Numbered from the stretch's first letter, positions 35,901 through 45,626 are shown. The stretch is DNA of 64,000 nucleotides from Psychroserpens damuponensis (GCF_000826655.1 NZ_JXJO01000016.1:62001-126000), one strand, 5' to 3'. Translations and numbers: made by a program. The notes: generated by a model not told the origin, from the sequence alone.

Positions 35901-38597
35901 AAAGCAACCAGTAACCGTGTCTTCAACGCGTATAAAAATGTATTGAGATGTAGTGTCATAACTGGTTGGATTCGCAATCTCATTCTCAGCATTTTCAGCA
36001 TTGCTATAATCTGTATAAAATGTGAAACTGAGATTGTTAGTATCTGAAACTGCTTCTGTAATTTTTGGTGTTAAATCAACATTGAAAATTCCATCTTGGT
36101 TATCATCGCAGATAATTATATCTGTAGGATTAATAGCCGTTGGTGCACTTGTCACATTAATGGTTAAAGGTGCAATGTCAAAACATCCTGTAGTTGAACT
36201 TGTGACTTTAACCCAAATGGTTTGCGGATTAGAAATATTGTAATAATAAGGTTCTAAGATATTTTCATTGTTGATAGCATCATTTTCAGTTAAAAAATAT
36301 TTAACGTTTGCACCATTGACACCTGTACTCACAAAGGAGTTAAAGGAGGTTAAGAAAATAGAGGTGAAGCCATCTGTATCTTCGTCACAAAAATCTACAT
36401 CGCCAAGTCCTTGAATATCAACTGGAGGATATACAACTAGACTAATTGGTGATTCTGATGCGCAATCACCATCTGATGAAAAAGCATAGATTGTAGTTGG
36501 ACTTGTAGATACTGTATATGGAACTGTTTTATCAATAGGATTTACACCATTGGTAAGATCGTCTTCTGTTTCATAAAAAATGACCTCAAATTCATCATAA
36601 CCATTAACCAAGTCGAATTCGACTTCGTTTAAATCAAATTGAGCTACGCCATCTGCAGAAATATCATCGCAAACACTAAACGTATCTCCACCAAATGCAC
36701 TATCAGGAAGGTTGCTAAACAATTCTAATGGTACAATAACAAAACAGCCAGTAACCTCATCGACAATTCTAATATATATTTCTTGTAAACCTGGCACAAT
36801 GTTTTGATATGTGTCTGGATCTGCAATAGGGTTATTGCCAGTTTGTGCGTCGTCACTAGTCTCATGGAATGTAACCGTAACTCCTGTCAAACCATCTAAA
36901 AGATCTTGTATGATACTGGTTAAATCAAATTCTGCCGAACCGCCATCATCGGGATCACAAGCATTGATATATTGCGGATTGGTAGTATCTACCATAGGGT
37001 TATCTTGTACGGTAATATCTACAAAAGTTGTGCTTGAGCAACCCGTTGTAGCATCATAAACTCTAATGTATAAAGTGTCATTAGGATTGATATTGGTATA
37101 TGGAGAATATATTGGATTTTCTCCTGTATTGGCATCTTGTTGAGAATAGTGATAGCTAACGTATATATTAGGATCGCCATTAGTTACTTCGTTTGTAGTG
37201 TCATCTAGATTTATGGACGTAATGCCATCTGAAACACCATCATCACATACAATTAATGCTGTTGGTTCTTCTAGTACAGGTGGTTCATTCACAATTAAAT
37301 TAAATTCTGTAAACGCTAAACATCCATTATCAACATCTTCGATACGCACAAAAATTTGTTGTGGTGAAGTCGTGTTTTGATAGTTATTAGGTAATGGGTT
37401 GTCTCCACTTTGTGCATCTTCCGAAGAGATATGATACGTAATATTATAATTTGAAGGTGGTAATAGTAACTCTACTTCAAAATCTTTAGTGGATAGGTCA
37501 AACATCTCAACACCATCATTAGAGGGATCGTCGCAAATTAAATAATCTGATATGGATCCAGCTTCTTGCTCAGTATCTAAAGTAATTACAACCTCATCTT
37601 CAATCACACATGATGTATTATTTAGAACAATACTAATCTCTACTCTATATGTTCCAGATTCAGTGACTTCTAGAGTTGGGTTAGTTTCACCTGCAATTGG
37701 TGTATTGTTTTGAAACCATTCATAACTTGCTTGATTGTTTTCTATGTCTCCATTAAGTAAAACGGTGTCTCCACAAGTCACGATATCTGGACCTAAATCT
37801 ACGGTTGCATTAAAACTATTTCCTTCAATAAAAACTGCCGAATCATAAAACTCATCACCTTGATCTGCAATTACCAATTTAATATGATATTGAACATTAG
37901 GTTGAATAGAAGCAGTAGCTGTCAACACAGTTGTGCGACCATTGTAATTGGTGTCACCGAGATTATAACCTTCGAAAAAGGTCTCATTTGATGCTGGACA
38001 AAATCCTACAATTTCATCATGAATGGTATTGGTGTTTACTGGAACTGATGTGCCAGGAATAATGGCAATATTTGTAAAAGGTCCTGTAGAATTGGCTTCT
38101 CTAATTAAAAAAGCAAAACCATCGGAATAGGAGCAAGGGTTGGTGCCTAAATACTCTTCGGAAGCTAATAAATAATTAAACTGAATTTGGTTGGCTACTG
38201 AAATAAAATCAAACTCTATAGAGGTTGCATTTATAGTACCAGATAGCGCAAGTGCATTTTCCAAATCAGGATCTGTGCCCCAATTACTACCACCTTCATT
38301 TAACGGATTTGTATTAATTGTATTTCCAGCAGAATTGATATTTCCTGTACTGAGAAGAATACCGTTTTGAAATGGGAAATTTGATGTGCTTTTATCAAAG
38401 GATCCATAACTTGAAAGGCCGTTTATTGAACCATTAATTGAGGATGAAATATTTGTAATTTCAACACAACCTTGGCCAAAGTTACTTTCTATAAGTGATT
38501 GTAGAGGTAACGTGTCATCTGTTGTTATTTGCTGCGCTTGAACTCCTGTAATTAAAACAAAAAACAGTAAAAAAAAGCAATAATATTCCCTTATCAT
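32928..38597 (-). CDS. Giant choice-of-anchor L protein, 14 Cys modules, T9SS type B (1889 aa)
   Basis: The longest gene in the window. A signal peptide (ends GVQAQ) is followed by a choice-of-anchor L head (~25-270: ILLSTGNI, FNYLLASEEYLGTNPCSYSDGFAFLIRE) and an Ig-like segment. Fourteen modules of ~94 residues then run from ~345 to ~1660; each opens with an acidic Cys loop (CDDNQDG, CDTDYDG, CDDDYDG), contains a strand like ITYH and an N-P-Q-x-I-Y/F-x-R-V-E strand, and has a second Cys in a TGCY/TGCF motif. Two modules (FEICDNTLNEF, YEICDNPDNSF) have a shortened loop. The protein ends in a SprB-like region and the type B sorting domain (FVTPNGDGYFDTWHITGV). It is a close paralogue of the next gene upstream and probably forms a long surface fibre. 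Confidence 0.88.
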   Translation of the reverse strand: MIREYYCFFLLFFVLITGVQAQQITTDDTLPLQSLIESNFGQGCVEITNISSSINGSINGLSSYGSFDKSTSNFPFQNGILLSTGNINSAGNTINTNPLNEGGSNWGTDPDLENALALSGTINATSIEFDFISVANQIQFNYLLASEEYLGTNPCSYSDGFAFLIREANSTGPFTNIAIIPGTSVPVNTNTIHDEIVGFCPASNETFFEGYNLGDTNYNGRTTVLTATASIQPNVQYHIKLVIADQGDEFYDSAVFIEGNSFNATVDLGPDIVTCGDTVLLNGDIENNQASYEWFQNNTPIAGETNPTLEVTESGTYRVEISIVLNNTSCVIEDEVVITLDTEQEAGSISDYLICDDPSNDGVEMFDLSTKDFEVELLLPPSNYNITYHISSEDAQSGDNPLPNNYQNTTSPQQIFVRIEDVDNGCLAFTEFNLIVNEPPVLEEPTALIVCDDGVSDGITSINLDDTTNEVTNGDPNIYVSYHYSQQDANTGENPIYSPYTNINPNDTLYIRVYDATTGCSSTTFVDITVQDNPMVDTTNPQYINACDPDDGGSAEFDLTSIIQDLLDGLTGVTVTFHETSDDAQTGNNPIADPDTYQNIVPGLQEIYIRIVDEVTGCFVIVPLELFSNLPDSAFGGDTFSVCDDISADGVAQFDLNEVEFDLVNGYDEFEVIFYETEDDLTNGVNPIDKTVPYTVSTSPTTIYAFSSDGDCASESPISLVVYPPVDIQGLGDVDFCDEDTDGFTSIFLTSFNSFVSTGVNGANVKYFLTENDAINNENILEPYYYNISNPQTIWVKVTSSTTGCFDIAPLTINVTSAPTAINPTDIIICDDNQDGIFNVDLTPKITEAVSDTNNLSFTFYTDYSNAENAENEIANPTSYDTTSQYIFIRVEDTVTGCFTVVWFYAYINTEPAFIPIENFENCEADGNGIADFYFYLKDTEILNGQTGKDVLYFETSQDAIDRTNIIDKYAPFQNTTSPQTMYVRVENFSDVSCFGTSQFELEVGSLPPFNEPLDVFVCDDMSNDGFVNFDLNFKILEISEGINQTLSISFHPSQYEADQDLNEFPLDFNNYANPQQVYARIENGTYCHAIVDFDINVIQVPDVNAPSDLIQCDTDYDGFMVFDLTDVEVEILDVRQDDIIITYHESFDGAETDTEIISTPDAYTNITNPQTVFIKINNTVSNCYVTLPINLIVNIPPTVIDFQEFEICDNTLNEFDLTLIDTIVTNETGTLISYYNSLSDAEANANALSTNYTYQSSNDTIFIRLENSITGCWTTYNFDLIINPLPIANMPTTFLVCDDIINDGEESIDLSLQDSQVLGTQSNTLFSVTYYNNETNANNGNNAISNDYIATNGEIIFVRVENNETGCYDITQFDVLIYEHPQPAQPIILCDDNYDEITTFDLTVSESDLYPTLPEYITISYFENIDDLENNANPILNATSYSNTTNAQIVYIKVFNTLANCYAIVPLELIVNVPPPINQFETYEICDNPDNSFNLNTIDAIIVDDDTNVLISYFENLTSAQNSENALDTDYTYQTTNDIIFIRVEFETTTCFYIYPFELVVNTLPIANQPDPLEACDDDYDGFYNFDLTQQDGQILGNQNPNNYTITYHASINDANSNTNALVTNYDAQLNETIYVRIQNNTTGCYSVTEFITLVRPKPVVAIPDQVVCIDNLPLVVNADTTFATDTYQWSTGDISSEIEITEIGTYSVTVTSEYGCETTSTFNVTASESATIDVVETIDFSDPNNITVTIYDAIGNYLYQLDDFPPQFSNFFENVTLGYHTITIIDLNGCAEVTKEIVVIDAPKFVTPNGDGYFDTWHITGVETLPGTIVYIFDRYGKLIKTLTHNSQGWDGYYNGNLMRATDYWFLAKVKKGDINFEVKGHFTLRL
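33610..37560 (-). repeat. Array of 14 ~282-bp coding modules
   Basis: Tandem protein-level repeats within the 1889-residue gene, about 94 codons each, recognisable by the CDxxxDG loop and the downstream TGC motif. DNA identity between units is modest, so these are old duplications and not a satellite. Confidence 0.8.
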
Positions 38598-38679
38598 TAT
38601 TAGTAACTAATTGTGATTGAGGTCAAGTCTTTGAAATACATACATTGGGAGTGTAAATTTAAGACTTGTAAGCTAAGTA

Positions 38680-38705
38680 AAAAATACCCACTAATGAGTA
38701 TTTTT
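38680..38705 (-). terminator. Intrinsic terminator between the two giant genes
   Basis: AAAAATAC-c-CA-CTAA-TG-a-GTATTTTT: a 10-bp stem with one C/A mismatch and a CTAA loop, about 60 bases after the stop of the 1613-residue gene on the minus strand. A T-run follows on that strand. It implies that the 1889-residue gene has its own promoter. Confidence 0.65.
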
Positions 38706-38766
38706 AGTCTAAGCGGTGCTTTTTTGGGTAAACTGCTATTTTTGCTTGTACTTTTTTTTAAAATTA

Positions 38767-41700
38767 TTACAAACGTAAAGCAAAATGTCCTTTGACCTGA
38801 AATTCGATATTACCCTTTTTAACATCGGCAACAAACCAATAATCATTAGCTCGCATTAGGTTTCCGTTATAATAGCCATCCCAACCTCTAGATTGTGAAT
38901 CTAGTGTAGTTAGTAATTTTCCGTAGCGATCATAAATATAAACCATGGTGCCTGTTAACGTTTCAACACCTGTTATGTGCCACGTATCAAAATAAGAATC
39001 ATTATTTGGTGTGAAAAATTTAGGTGCATCAATGACAACTATTTCTTTGCTTACTTTGGCACAACCATTCAAATCTATTATGGTTATGGTGTGATATCCT
39101 AAACTTACGTTTTCAAAAAACCCAGAATATTGTGGCGGATAATCATCCAGTTGATATAAATAATTACCAATACCACTAATGGTTACTGTAATATTATTTG
39201 GATCTGAGAAGTCAATTGTTTCGGTGATTTCTATGGTGGCAGATTCAGACTCTGTGACATTGAAAACTTCAGAACTTACACATCCATTTGGTGTGGTTAC
39301 TGTGATAGAGTAAGTGCCTACATTTGTAATTTCAATTTCAGGGGTTGTTTCATTTGTTGACCAATGGTACGTATCACCAACATTATTTGTATTTGCGCTA
39401 ACTAAAAGGGGTAAGTTATCTAAACAAATAACTTGATCACCAATATCTAAAACAGGTCTTTCAAAAATAGTAATCATAAAACTTGTAGTACTATAACATC
39501 CTGTATTATTGTTTTCTACTCTTACATAAATCGTTTCGTTTGTCATGGACTCATATGTGTCTCCAAGTTCTTCAACAGCTTCTTCTGCAAATAACTGGTC
39601 TAAGTAATAACTTACTGTGAAGTCATTTGGATTTTGACTACCTAATATTTGTGCATTTTGCTGTAATAAATCAAACTCTAAGAAACCATCAAAATCGTTA
39701 TCACAGGCTTCTAAATCTTGTGGTTGATTGGCTATAGGTAGCGGATTGATAACAAGATTGAATGTATGTATGAAAAAACATTGTGTCGTAGAAAAAGCAA
39801 AACGAGCAAATAATAAGTCGTTTGTAGTTAGGTAATTATAATTGGTGTCTAAAGCATTCACTTGGTTGCGTGCATCATCTTCCGAAGAAAAATACGTAAT
39901 AACTACATTTTCTGTTTCTATTAATAGTACATCGGTTATTTGTGTTAAATCTGTCGTATTTGTTTCTGTATCGCAAATCTCATAAGCGCTAATTGGATTA
40001 AATACTGGAGGCAAATTAACGATGAGTTCTAAAGGTAGCGTTACAAAACAGTCTGAAATTGTATTGGTTACTCTAATATAAACCGTTTGTGAGTTTGTAA
40101 GATTTGTATAATTTGTAGGATCAGGTATTGCATTAATATAGGCGTCTGCATCATTAACAGTTTCATGGTAAGATATAACAATATTATCGTGTCTTACATC
40201 TAAAATATCAAATTCTGTTTGTGTTAAATCAAAGGTAGTAATCCCATCGTAATCATCGTCACATTGTTCTAATGGGATTGATGGGTTTACATCTGGTGAA
40301 GCAATAACGTTAAGAACAAAAGATGTGTAAGACTCGCAAATAGAACCATTATTTATTCTCACATAAATTTGCTGCGGATTTACAGTATTATCAAAACTTA
40401 AGGGTAATGGGTTATTGTTAGTGTGAGCATCTAATTGAGATGTATGAAATGTAACATCTTGAATATCAGAAATACCTTGAGTAATTTCATTTAATTGTAC
40501 ATTAAAGTCAAAATTAACACTACCATCATTTGTAACGTCATCACAGATAAAAATATCTGTTGGTTCATTGAATTCTGGGTTTGTTCCAACCTCAATTTCT
40601 AATGATGACGTAGAAAAACAGTCTGGATCTGTAGTGTTTTCAACACGAATATATATTGTTTGTGGGTTAGAAGTGTTTACATATACTGCATCTTTGTCAA
40701 TTGCATCGGTATTGTTTTCAGCGTCTAATGCTGTTTCAAAATAGAAAACTTCTTTGCCAGTTTGCCCATTTAAAATATCAGCATCTTGAGTTGAGAAAAT
40801 AAATTCTCCAAAACCATCATCACCAATTTCACAAAATTTATACAAGCTTATATCATTAATAATAGGTAACGTATTTACAATGACATCAAAATTTTCTATA
40901 CTCGCACAACCTGTTGTTGCATTTTCCACTCTTACAAATATTGTGCTTGTAGATACCGTATAAGATGCTGTGTTAGAAATTGCATTCATGTCATTTTCAG
41001 CGTCATTAAAAAGTGTGTGAAACGTAACATTTGTATTGATTGTAGTATTTACAACTTCTGAAATTTTAGCATTCAAGTTAATCGTTGAAATTCCATCTTG
41101 GTCATCATCACAAATAATAATATCTGTTGGTTCATTAGAGGTAGGAGCGGGTAAAACTTCAATTTCAAACATGTTGATACTAGAACATGACGTTGGTCCA
41201 AATGTGATTCTAGCATAGATGGTTTCTGTAGTTGCTGTATTGGTGTAAATTACTGGTAACACATTAGCATTATCTTCAGCGTCAGTTTGTGAGGTATAGT
41301 AACGCACAGTAAATTGAGGTTCACCATTAGTGATTAAAACATCAAACTCACTTAAATCAATAGCTGTTATACCATCTTGATCTTCATCACAAATAGTTTG
41401 AGCGCCAATTGGATCAAATTCAACAATTGGGTATAATATTAAATCAAATTGAGCATCTTCTTGACACGTAGGACTTGTTAATGTAATATAAATTGTTTGA
41501 GGATTTTCTGAGGGTAAAAAAGGTGCAGTGACATCAATAGGGTTTATTTGATTATCTCTATCTTCTTCAGTTAAATAATAAGCAATATCAATATCATAAT
41601 CCATGATAGCTTCTAGTTCTCCTATAATACTTTCTGTAATCTCTATGAAATCAAACTCCTCTACACCATCATTGTTCTCATCACAAAGTCCGTAATTAGT

Positions 41701-43608
41701 AATGTTCGTAGCGGTTAATAATAAATTAGTATGTAATTCTATAGCAGTGACAGATGCGCAACCTGTTGTGTCATTTTCCACTCTAATAAATACAGTTTGC
41801 ACGTCACTAATGGTGTTTTCATAATTAGTGATATCTGCTATTGGATTTGCACCAATATTAGCGTCTTCTTGAGTTTGATGAAAAGTAACTGTAACATCAG
41901 TAATACCCTCTAAAACATCATTAATTATTAAGCTTAAATCAAATATTGCGAAGCCATCTAGGTCTACATCACAAGCATCAATATAGTGCTCTTCTGTATT
42001 AATAATTGGTTTATCATTAACTTCAAAATTTAAAGTTGTGGTAGATGAACAGCCAGTTATACTATTGGTAACATTAACAAAAATAGTTTCGTTAGTATTT
42101 GTATTCGCATAAGGTAATGCAATAGCATTTGTACCTAGTGATGCATCTTCTTGTGTAAGATGGTAAGTGACTACGAGGTCTAAATTTCCATTTGTTATCT
42201 CATCATCTTTTTCAGATAAATCAATAAGTGTTGATCCATCTGCAGCATGATCTGCACAAGCTAATAATTGTGTAGGTGCTGTGATTGCAGGTAAAGGATT
42301 AACGATTAAGTCAAAACTTTGATAGGCTAAACAACCGTTAACTGTATCTTCTATTTTTATATATATGGTTTGTGGGTTTGATGTATTCTGAAATGAGCCA
42401 GAAATTACACCACTGCCATTTTCAGCATCATTAGCCGTTAAATGATAAGAAATTTCATAGCTAGAATCAGGAACAGAGGCTAAAATCTCTACATCTTTAG
42501 TTGATAAATCAAATATTTCTTGTTCATCGCCACTGGCATCATCACATAATTGATAATCGCTAATGGCATCTGCAGCTTGAGTTGAACTTAATGTTACATT
42601 GATAGAATCTTCAATAACACAAGTAGAACCTGCTAGTGGAATTTCAGCAAAAACAGTATACACGCCTGTTTGAGTTGCGTTTAAAGTAGATTGTGTTTCT
42701 CCTGCAAGTAAATTATTATTTAGATGCCAAGAGTATGTGGCATCAGGATTGTCAATATTTCCATCTAAAGTTACTGTACTCGCGCAAGTTTGAATATCTT
42801 CACCTAAATCAACCGTGGCATTAAAACTATTTCCTTCTATAAAAACAGCCGAATCATAATTTTTATCGGTTTGATCGGCAATAACAAGTTTAATACTATA
42901 TTGAACATTTGGTAATATGTCTGCCATGGCAGTTAGCACAACAGTTCTCCCATTATAATTAGTGTCTCCAACATTATAACCTTCAAAATATTGTTCATTA
43001 GAAGCCGAACAGAAACCCACAATATCATCATGTATTGTATTTGTATTCACGGGTGTTGTAGTACCAGGAATAACAGCAATATTTACATAAGGATCTGCCG
43101 TTCCGGTTTGTTTAATAAGAAAAGCAAAACCATCTGAATAGTTACAAGGAAAATCTCCAAAATATTCTTCTGATGCTAATATGTAATTAAATTGTATTTG
43201 GTTGGTAACCGATATAAAGTCAAACTCAATTGAGGTTGCATTTAACGTTCCTGTAATACCCAATGCAGATTCTAAATCTGGATCTGTAGCCCAATTCGAT
43301 TGTCCTTCATTTAAAATCTCGTTGTTTTGTGTGTTGCCACCAGAAATGGCGTTACCTGTAGATAACATGATACCGTTTTCAAAAGGAAAGTTTGAGCCAG
43401 CTCGTTCAAAATAACCAAAGCTATTAAAACCGTTGACTTCACCGTTAAATTGCGACTGTATATTTGAAGTTTCTACACAACCTTGAATGAGGTTGTTCTC
43501 TATGAGCTGTTGTTCTGTAAATGAATCGTCAATACTTATTTGTTGTGCATTAACAACACAGCAGCATAGACATAATAAACTACTGAGGGATATTTTAAAT
43601 AAGTTCAT
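38767..43608 (-). CDS. Giant choice-of-anchor L protein, 11 Cys modules, T9SS type B (1613 aa)
   Basis: A paralogue of the 1889-residue neighbour with the same order: signal peptide (CCCVVNAQ), choice-of-anchor L head (~22-265: IMLSTGNA, FNYILASEEYFGDFPCNYSDGFAFLI), Ig-like segment, eleven ~94-residue modules (first CDDASGDEQE, last CDNDFDG), SprB-like region and type B sorting domain (FFTPNNDSYFDTWHITGV). Modules pair one-to-one with those of the neighbour except for three extra in the latter before the last module. The C-terminal ~250 residues of the two proteins are very similar. All features point to a T9SS-exported surface protein; ligand unknown. Confidence 0.88.
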   Translation of the reverse strand: MNLFKISLSSLLCLCCCVVNAQQISIDDSFTEQQLIENNLIQGCVETSNIQSQFNGEVNGFNSFGYFERAGSNFPFENGIMLSTGNAISGGNTQNNEILNEGQSNWATDPDLESALGITGTLNATSIEFDFISVTNQIQFNYILASEEYFGDFPCNYSDGFAFLIKQTGTADPYVNIAVIPGTTTPVNTNTIHDDIVGFCSASNEQYFEGYNVGDTNYNGRTVVLTAMADILPNVQYSIKLVIADQTDKNYDSAVFIEGNSFNATVDLGEDIQTCASTVTLDGNIDNPDATYSWHLNNNLLAGETQSTLNATQTGVYTVFAEIPLAGSTCVIEDSINVTLSSTQAADAISDYQLCDDASGDEQEIFDLSTKDVEILASVPDSSYEISYHLTANDAENGSGVISGSFQNTSNPQTIYIKIEDTVNGCLAYQSFDLIVNPLPAITAPTQLLACADHAADGSTLIDLSEKDDEITNGNLDLVVTYHLTQEDASLGTNAIALPYANTNTNETIFVNVTNSITGCSSTTTLNFEVNDKPIINTEEHYIDACDVDLDGFAIFDLSLIINDVLEGITDVTVTFHQTQEDANIGANPIADITNYENTISDVQTVFIRVENDTTGCASVTAIELHTNLLLTATNITNYGLCDENNDGVEEFDFIEITESIIGELEAIMDYDIDIAYYLTEEDRDNQINPIDVTAPFLPSENPQTIYITLTSPTCQEDAQFDLILYPIVEFDPIGAQTICDEDQDGITAIDLSEFDVLITNGEPQFTVRYYTSQTDAEDNANVLPVIYTNTATTETIYARITFGPTSCSSINMFEIEVLPAPTSNEPTDIIICDDDQDGISTINLNAKISEVVNTTINTNVTFHTLFNDAENDMNAISNTASYTVSTSTIFVRVENATTGCASIENFDVIVNTLPIINDISLYKFCEIGDDGFGEFIFSTQDADILNGQTGKEVFYFETALDAENNTDAIDKDAVYVNTSNPQTIYIRVENTTDPDCFSTSSLEIEVGTNPEFNEPTDIFICDDVTNDGSVNFDFNVQLNEITQGISDIQDVTFHTSQLDAHTNNNPLPLSFDNTVNPQQIYVRINNGSICESYTSFVLNVIASPDVNPSIPLEQCDDDYDGITTFDLTQTEFDILDVRHDNIVISYHETVNDADAYINAIPDPTNYTNLTNSQTVYIRVTNTISDCFVTLPLELIVNLPPVFNPISAYEICDTETNTTDLTQITDVLLIETENVVITYFSSEDDARNQVNALDTNYNYLTTNDLLFARFAFSTTQCFFIHTFNLVINPLPIANQPQDLEACDNDFDGFLEFDLLQQNAQILGSQNPNDFTVSYYLDQLFAEEAVEELGDTYESMTNETIYVRVENNNTGCYSTTSFMITIFERPVLDIGDQVICLDNLPLLVSANTNNVGDTYHWSTNETTPEIEITNVGTYSITVTTPNGCVSSEVFNVTESESATIEITETIDFSDPNNITVTISGIGNYLYQLDDYPPQYSGFFENVSLGYHTITIIDLNGCAKVSKEIVVIDAPKFFTPNNDSYFDTWHITGVETLTGTMVYIYDRYGKLLTTLDSQSRGWDGYYNGNLMRANDYWFVADVKKGNIEFQVKGHFALRL
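39440..42560 (-). repeat. Array of 11 ~284-bp coding modules
   Basis: Same module as in the 1889-residue gene, 11 units, in matching order. Comparison of unit order with that gene shows a three-module difference near the 3' end. Confidence 0.8.
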
Positions 43609-43730
43609 TTTTTAAGCGGTTAAGTTTAGACTAATATTTCTTATCAATTTGGGATTGATAGGAGTTGAGGCACTAATTAAGCGTAAAACTAGCAGAAATT
43701 TAGTTGAAATACAAAAAAAGACGACTAAAT

Positions 43731-43749
43731 ACATGTTATTTTAACATGT
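43731..43749. repeat. Perfect 8-bp inverted repeat between T9SS genes
   Basis: ACATGTTA-TTT-TAACATGT lies in the 178-base gap between the 612- and 1613-residue genes; a second one, TATCAAT-TTGGG-ATTGATA, lies near 43655. No T-tract follows the first on the minus strand, so either may be an operator or a weak terminator. Function unclear. Confidence 0.4.
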
Positions 43750-43787
43750 GTATGTAAAATTCTTACAAATTTAGGCTTATTTGGTTT

Positions 43788-45626
43788 TTAGTAACTTACA
43801 TATACCCAACCTATTAATGGTTTGTAATTATCATCATTTGGAGTTAAAATGTAAAAATAGGTGCCTACAGGTACAAGTTTACCATGATTATTAATGCCTC
43901 TATTTACGAGACCATACCATTTTTGATTATTATCACCTTCAAAAATTAAAGTGCCATAACGATTAAAAATTTTGAGTTCGTGATTTTCAAAAATATCGTA
44001 TAACCCTTGAATGTTAAACCAATCGTTGGTACCATCATTATTAGGAGAAAAACCTTCGGGAACATAAGGTGGGCAATTTTCTACAGCTACTTGAAATTCA
44101 TAAACATCATAACAAGGTGCATTATCTGCTTTAACATAAATGGTTTGGGGATTATTAGTATTTGAATAGTCTCCAGGATTACTAATCGCATTTTCATCGG
44201 TTTCTAAATCTTCTAGAGTTTCATAAAACACAATGTCGTTACTAGTGTTGATTACACTCAAAAAAAGCTCAACTAAATTAAATGTTGCACTGTTAAACCC
44301 TTCATTACAGCTCATGTGATTTGGTAGTACTTGCACAGGAGGAACAGTTAATAATTCTACAATACTTTCAGTGCTATTATTAGTTTCTATGATTTCAGCA
44401 ACTGTACCATCTCCTGATAAATCATCATCAACAAAAAGGGTTAGCAAAAAAATATCATTAATCTCATCAGGAAGTATTAGTGTGATTGTGCCGCTTTCCG
44501 AAGCATCAATAGCAATTGGGTTTTCAGTGAGTGATTGTCCAATAAGTATACCATCGGCATAAAACGCAATTGGTGTATTTGCAGGCAATATATCTGTACT
44601 ATTTACATTAAAAACGGTATAATCTACCACAATAGTTCTATCACCACAATTAATGGTGTAATTATCTAAAAGAATAGTCGCATCTGGTAGTTGACTATTT
44701 AAAACTGTAATAATATTATTGATAATAATAAGGTCGGCTCTAAATTGTCCGTTTTGATCATAATCACCAGTGGTTAGTTTTATGGTGGCACTCGTATCTC
44801 CAATACTAATGTTATTTTGAATATCATACACATCTAAATCACAATTATAATACGTGTTTGAATTTGTAAATGTATTCGTGCCATTAAATGCATTATCACC
44901 TAAATTTAAAGGCGGATTTGAAATGATATTATCATTTATAGATAAGCTTTCTCCAAAATTCAAGCTATTATCACCTTCCCAAGTCAAAAAACCAATTTTT
45001 GCACCAACATTATCAATGACATTAAGGTTGTCAATGTCAATAATTTTTTCTTGATTATTTCTATTAATAATTTCCAAACCTTGATACAAGTTCACTTGAT
45101 TTAATGGTAAAGCTGCATCTTCATACACAATATAAATGCTCCATCCAGCAAAATTGGTGCGATTTGAGCAGTAGGTACTATTGGTTGTAAGTACTTCGGA
45201 AATGTCTAAATCTGACAATTCGTAGGTTGTATTACCTTCGGAAATGATAAAACTCGTCACATCTGCATAGCAAGAAAAATATGTTAATGTATTCGCGTTT
45301 TCTGTATAATCTACGGTATAGGTGTCATCGGCTTCTACAGCGAGTCCATTAAGCGTGACATTTGTATCTCCAGAACCCGATCCAGCCCAATATAAATAAG
45401 CAGCTGTAATGGTATTTGTTGCTGGTAAGTTTAAATCTGCACTCGATGATGCTAGCGGAAAGCAAAAGCTTGAATCTAAATTGTTTTCAAACGGATTAAG
45501 TGTGTTTCCTATGGCTGTATAATCATAACGACCATTAAACTGCTGGAATAACTCAATATCTTGTGCAAACGATGAGGATGTCAAAACAAATGTAAATAGT
45601 ATAAGTACAAATTTGATAAACCTCAT
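43788..45626 (-). CDS. T9SS type B-sorted protein with DUF11-like head (612 aa)
   Basis: A secreted protein with signal peptide MRFIKFVLILFTFVLTSSSFAQ. The N-terminal ~300 residues form a beta-rich head (AYLYWAGSGSG, FAGWSIYIVYED, LYQGLEII) as seen in flavobacterial proteins with DUF3344/DUF11-type surface domains. An Ig-like CARDB segment follows (~330-430: YTVFNVNSTDILPANTPIAFYADG). One degenerate Cys module is present (CNEGFNSATFNL ... PCYDVYEF), and then the type B sorting domain (PEGFSPNNDGTNDWFNIQG), whose last residues are YVSY rather than LRR/LRL/LIR. It lies 48 bases after the 804-residue gene on the same strand, so it is probably co-transcribed. Confidence 0.82.
   Translation of the reverse strand: MRFIKFVLILFTFVLTSSSFAQDIELFQQFNGRYDYTAIGNTLNPFENNLDSSFCFPLASSSADLNLPATNTITAAYLYWAGSGSGDTNVTLNGLAVEADDTYTVDYTENANTLTYFSCYADVTSFIISEGNTTYELSDLDISEVLTTNSTYCSNRTNFAGWSIYIVYEDAALPLNQVNLYQGLEIINRNNQEKIIDIDNLNVIDNVGAKIGFLTWEGDNSLNFGESLSINDNIISNPPLNLGDNAFNGTNTFTNSNTYYNCDLDVYDIQNNISIGDTSATIKLTTGDYDQNGQFRADLIIINNIITVLNSQLPDATILLDNYTINCGDRTIVVDYTVFNVNSTDILPANTPIAFYADGILIGQSLTENPIAIDASESGTITLILPDEINDIFLLTLFVDDDLSGDGTVAEIIETNNSTESIVELLTVPPVQVLPNHMSCNEGFNSATFNLVELFLSVINTSNDIVFYETLEDLETDENAISNPGDYSNTNNPQTIYVKADNAPCYDVYEFQVAVENCPPYVPEGFSPNNDGTNDWFNIQGLYDIFENHELKIFNRYGTLIFEGDNNQKWYGLVNRGINNHGKLVPVGTYFYILTPNDDNYKPLIGWVYVSY

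Noticed and set aside
35760-36047. Open frames on the plus strand opposite the giant T9SS genes
   Set aside because: They mirror the repeated minus-strand modules, have unlikely composition, no start signals and no recognisable domain; they are shadows of the real genes.
33610-42560. Regular repeats in the giant genes as a CRISPR array or satellite
   Set aside because: The period is about 282 bases, the units are read through in one frame as protein modules, and DNA identity between units is low; there are no short identical repeats with unique spacers.
43731-43749. Inverted repeat ACATGTTA/TAACATGT as a terminator of the 612-residue gene
   Set aside because: On the minus strand the stem is not followed by a T-tract, so I list it only as a repeat.
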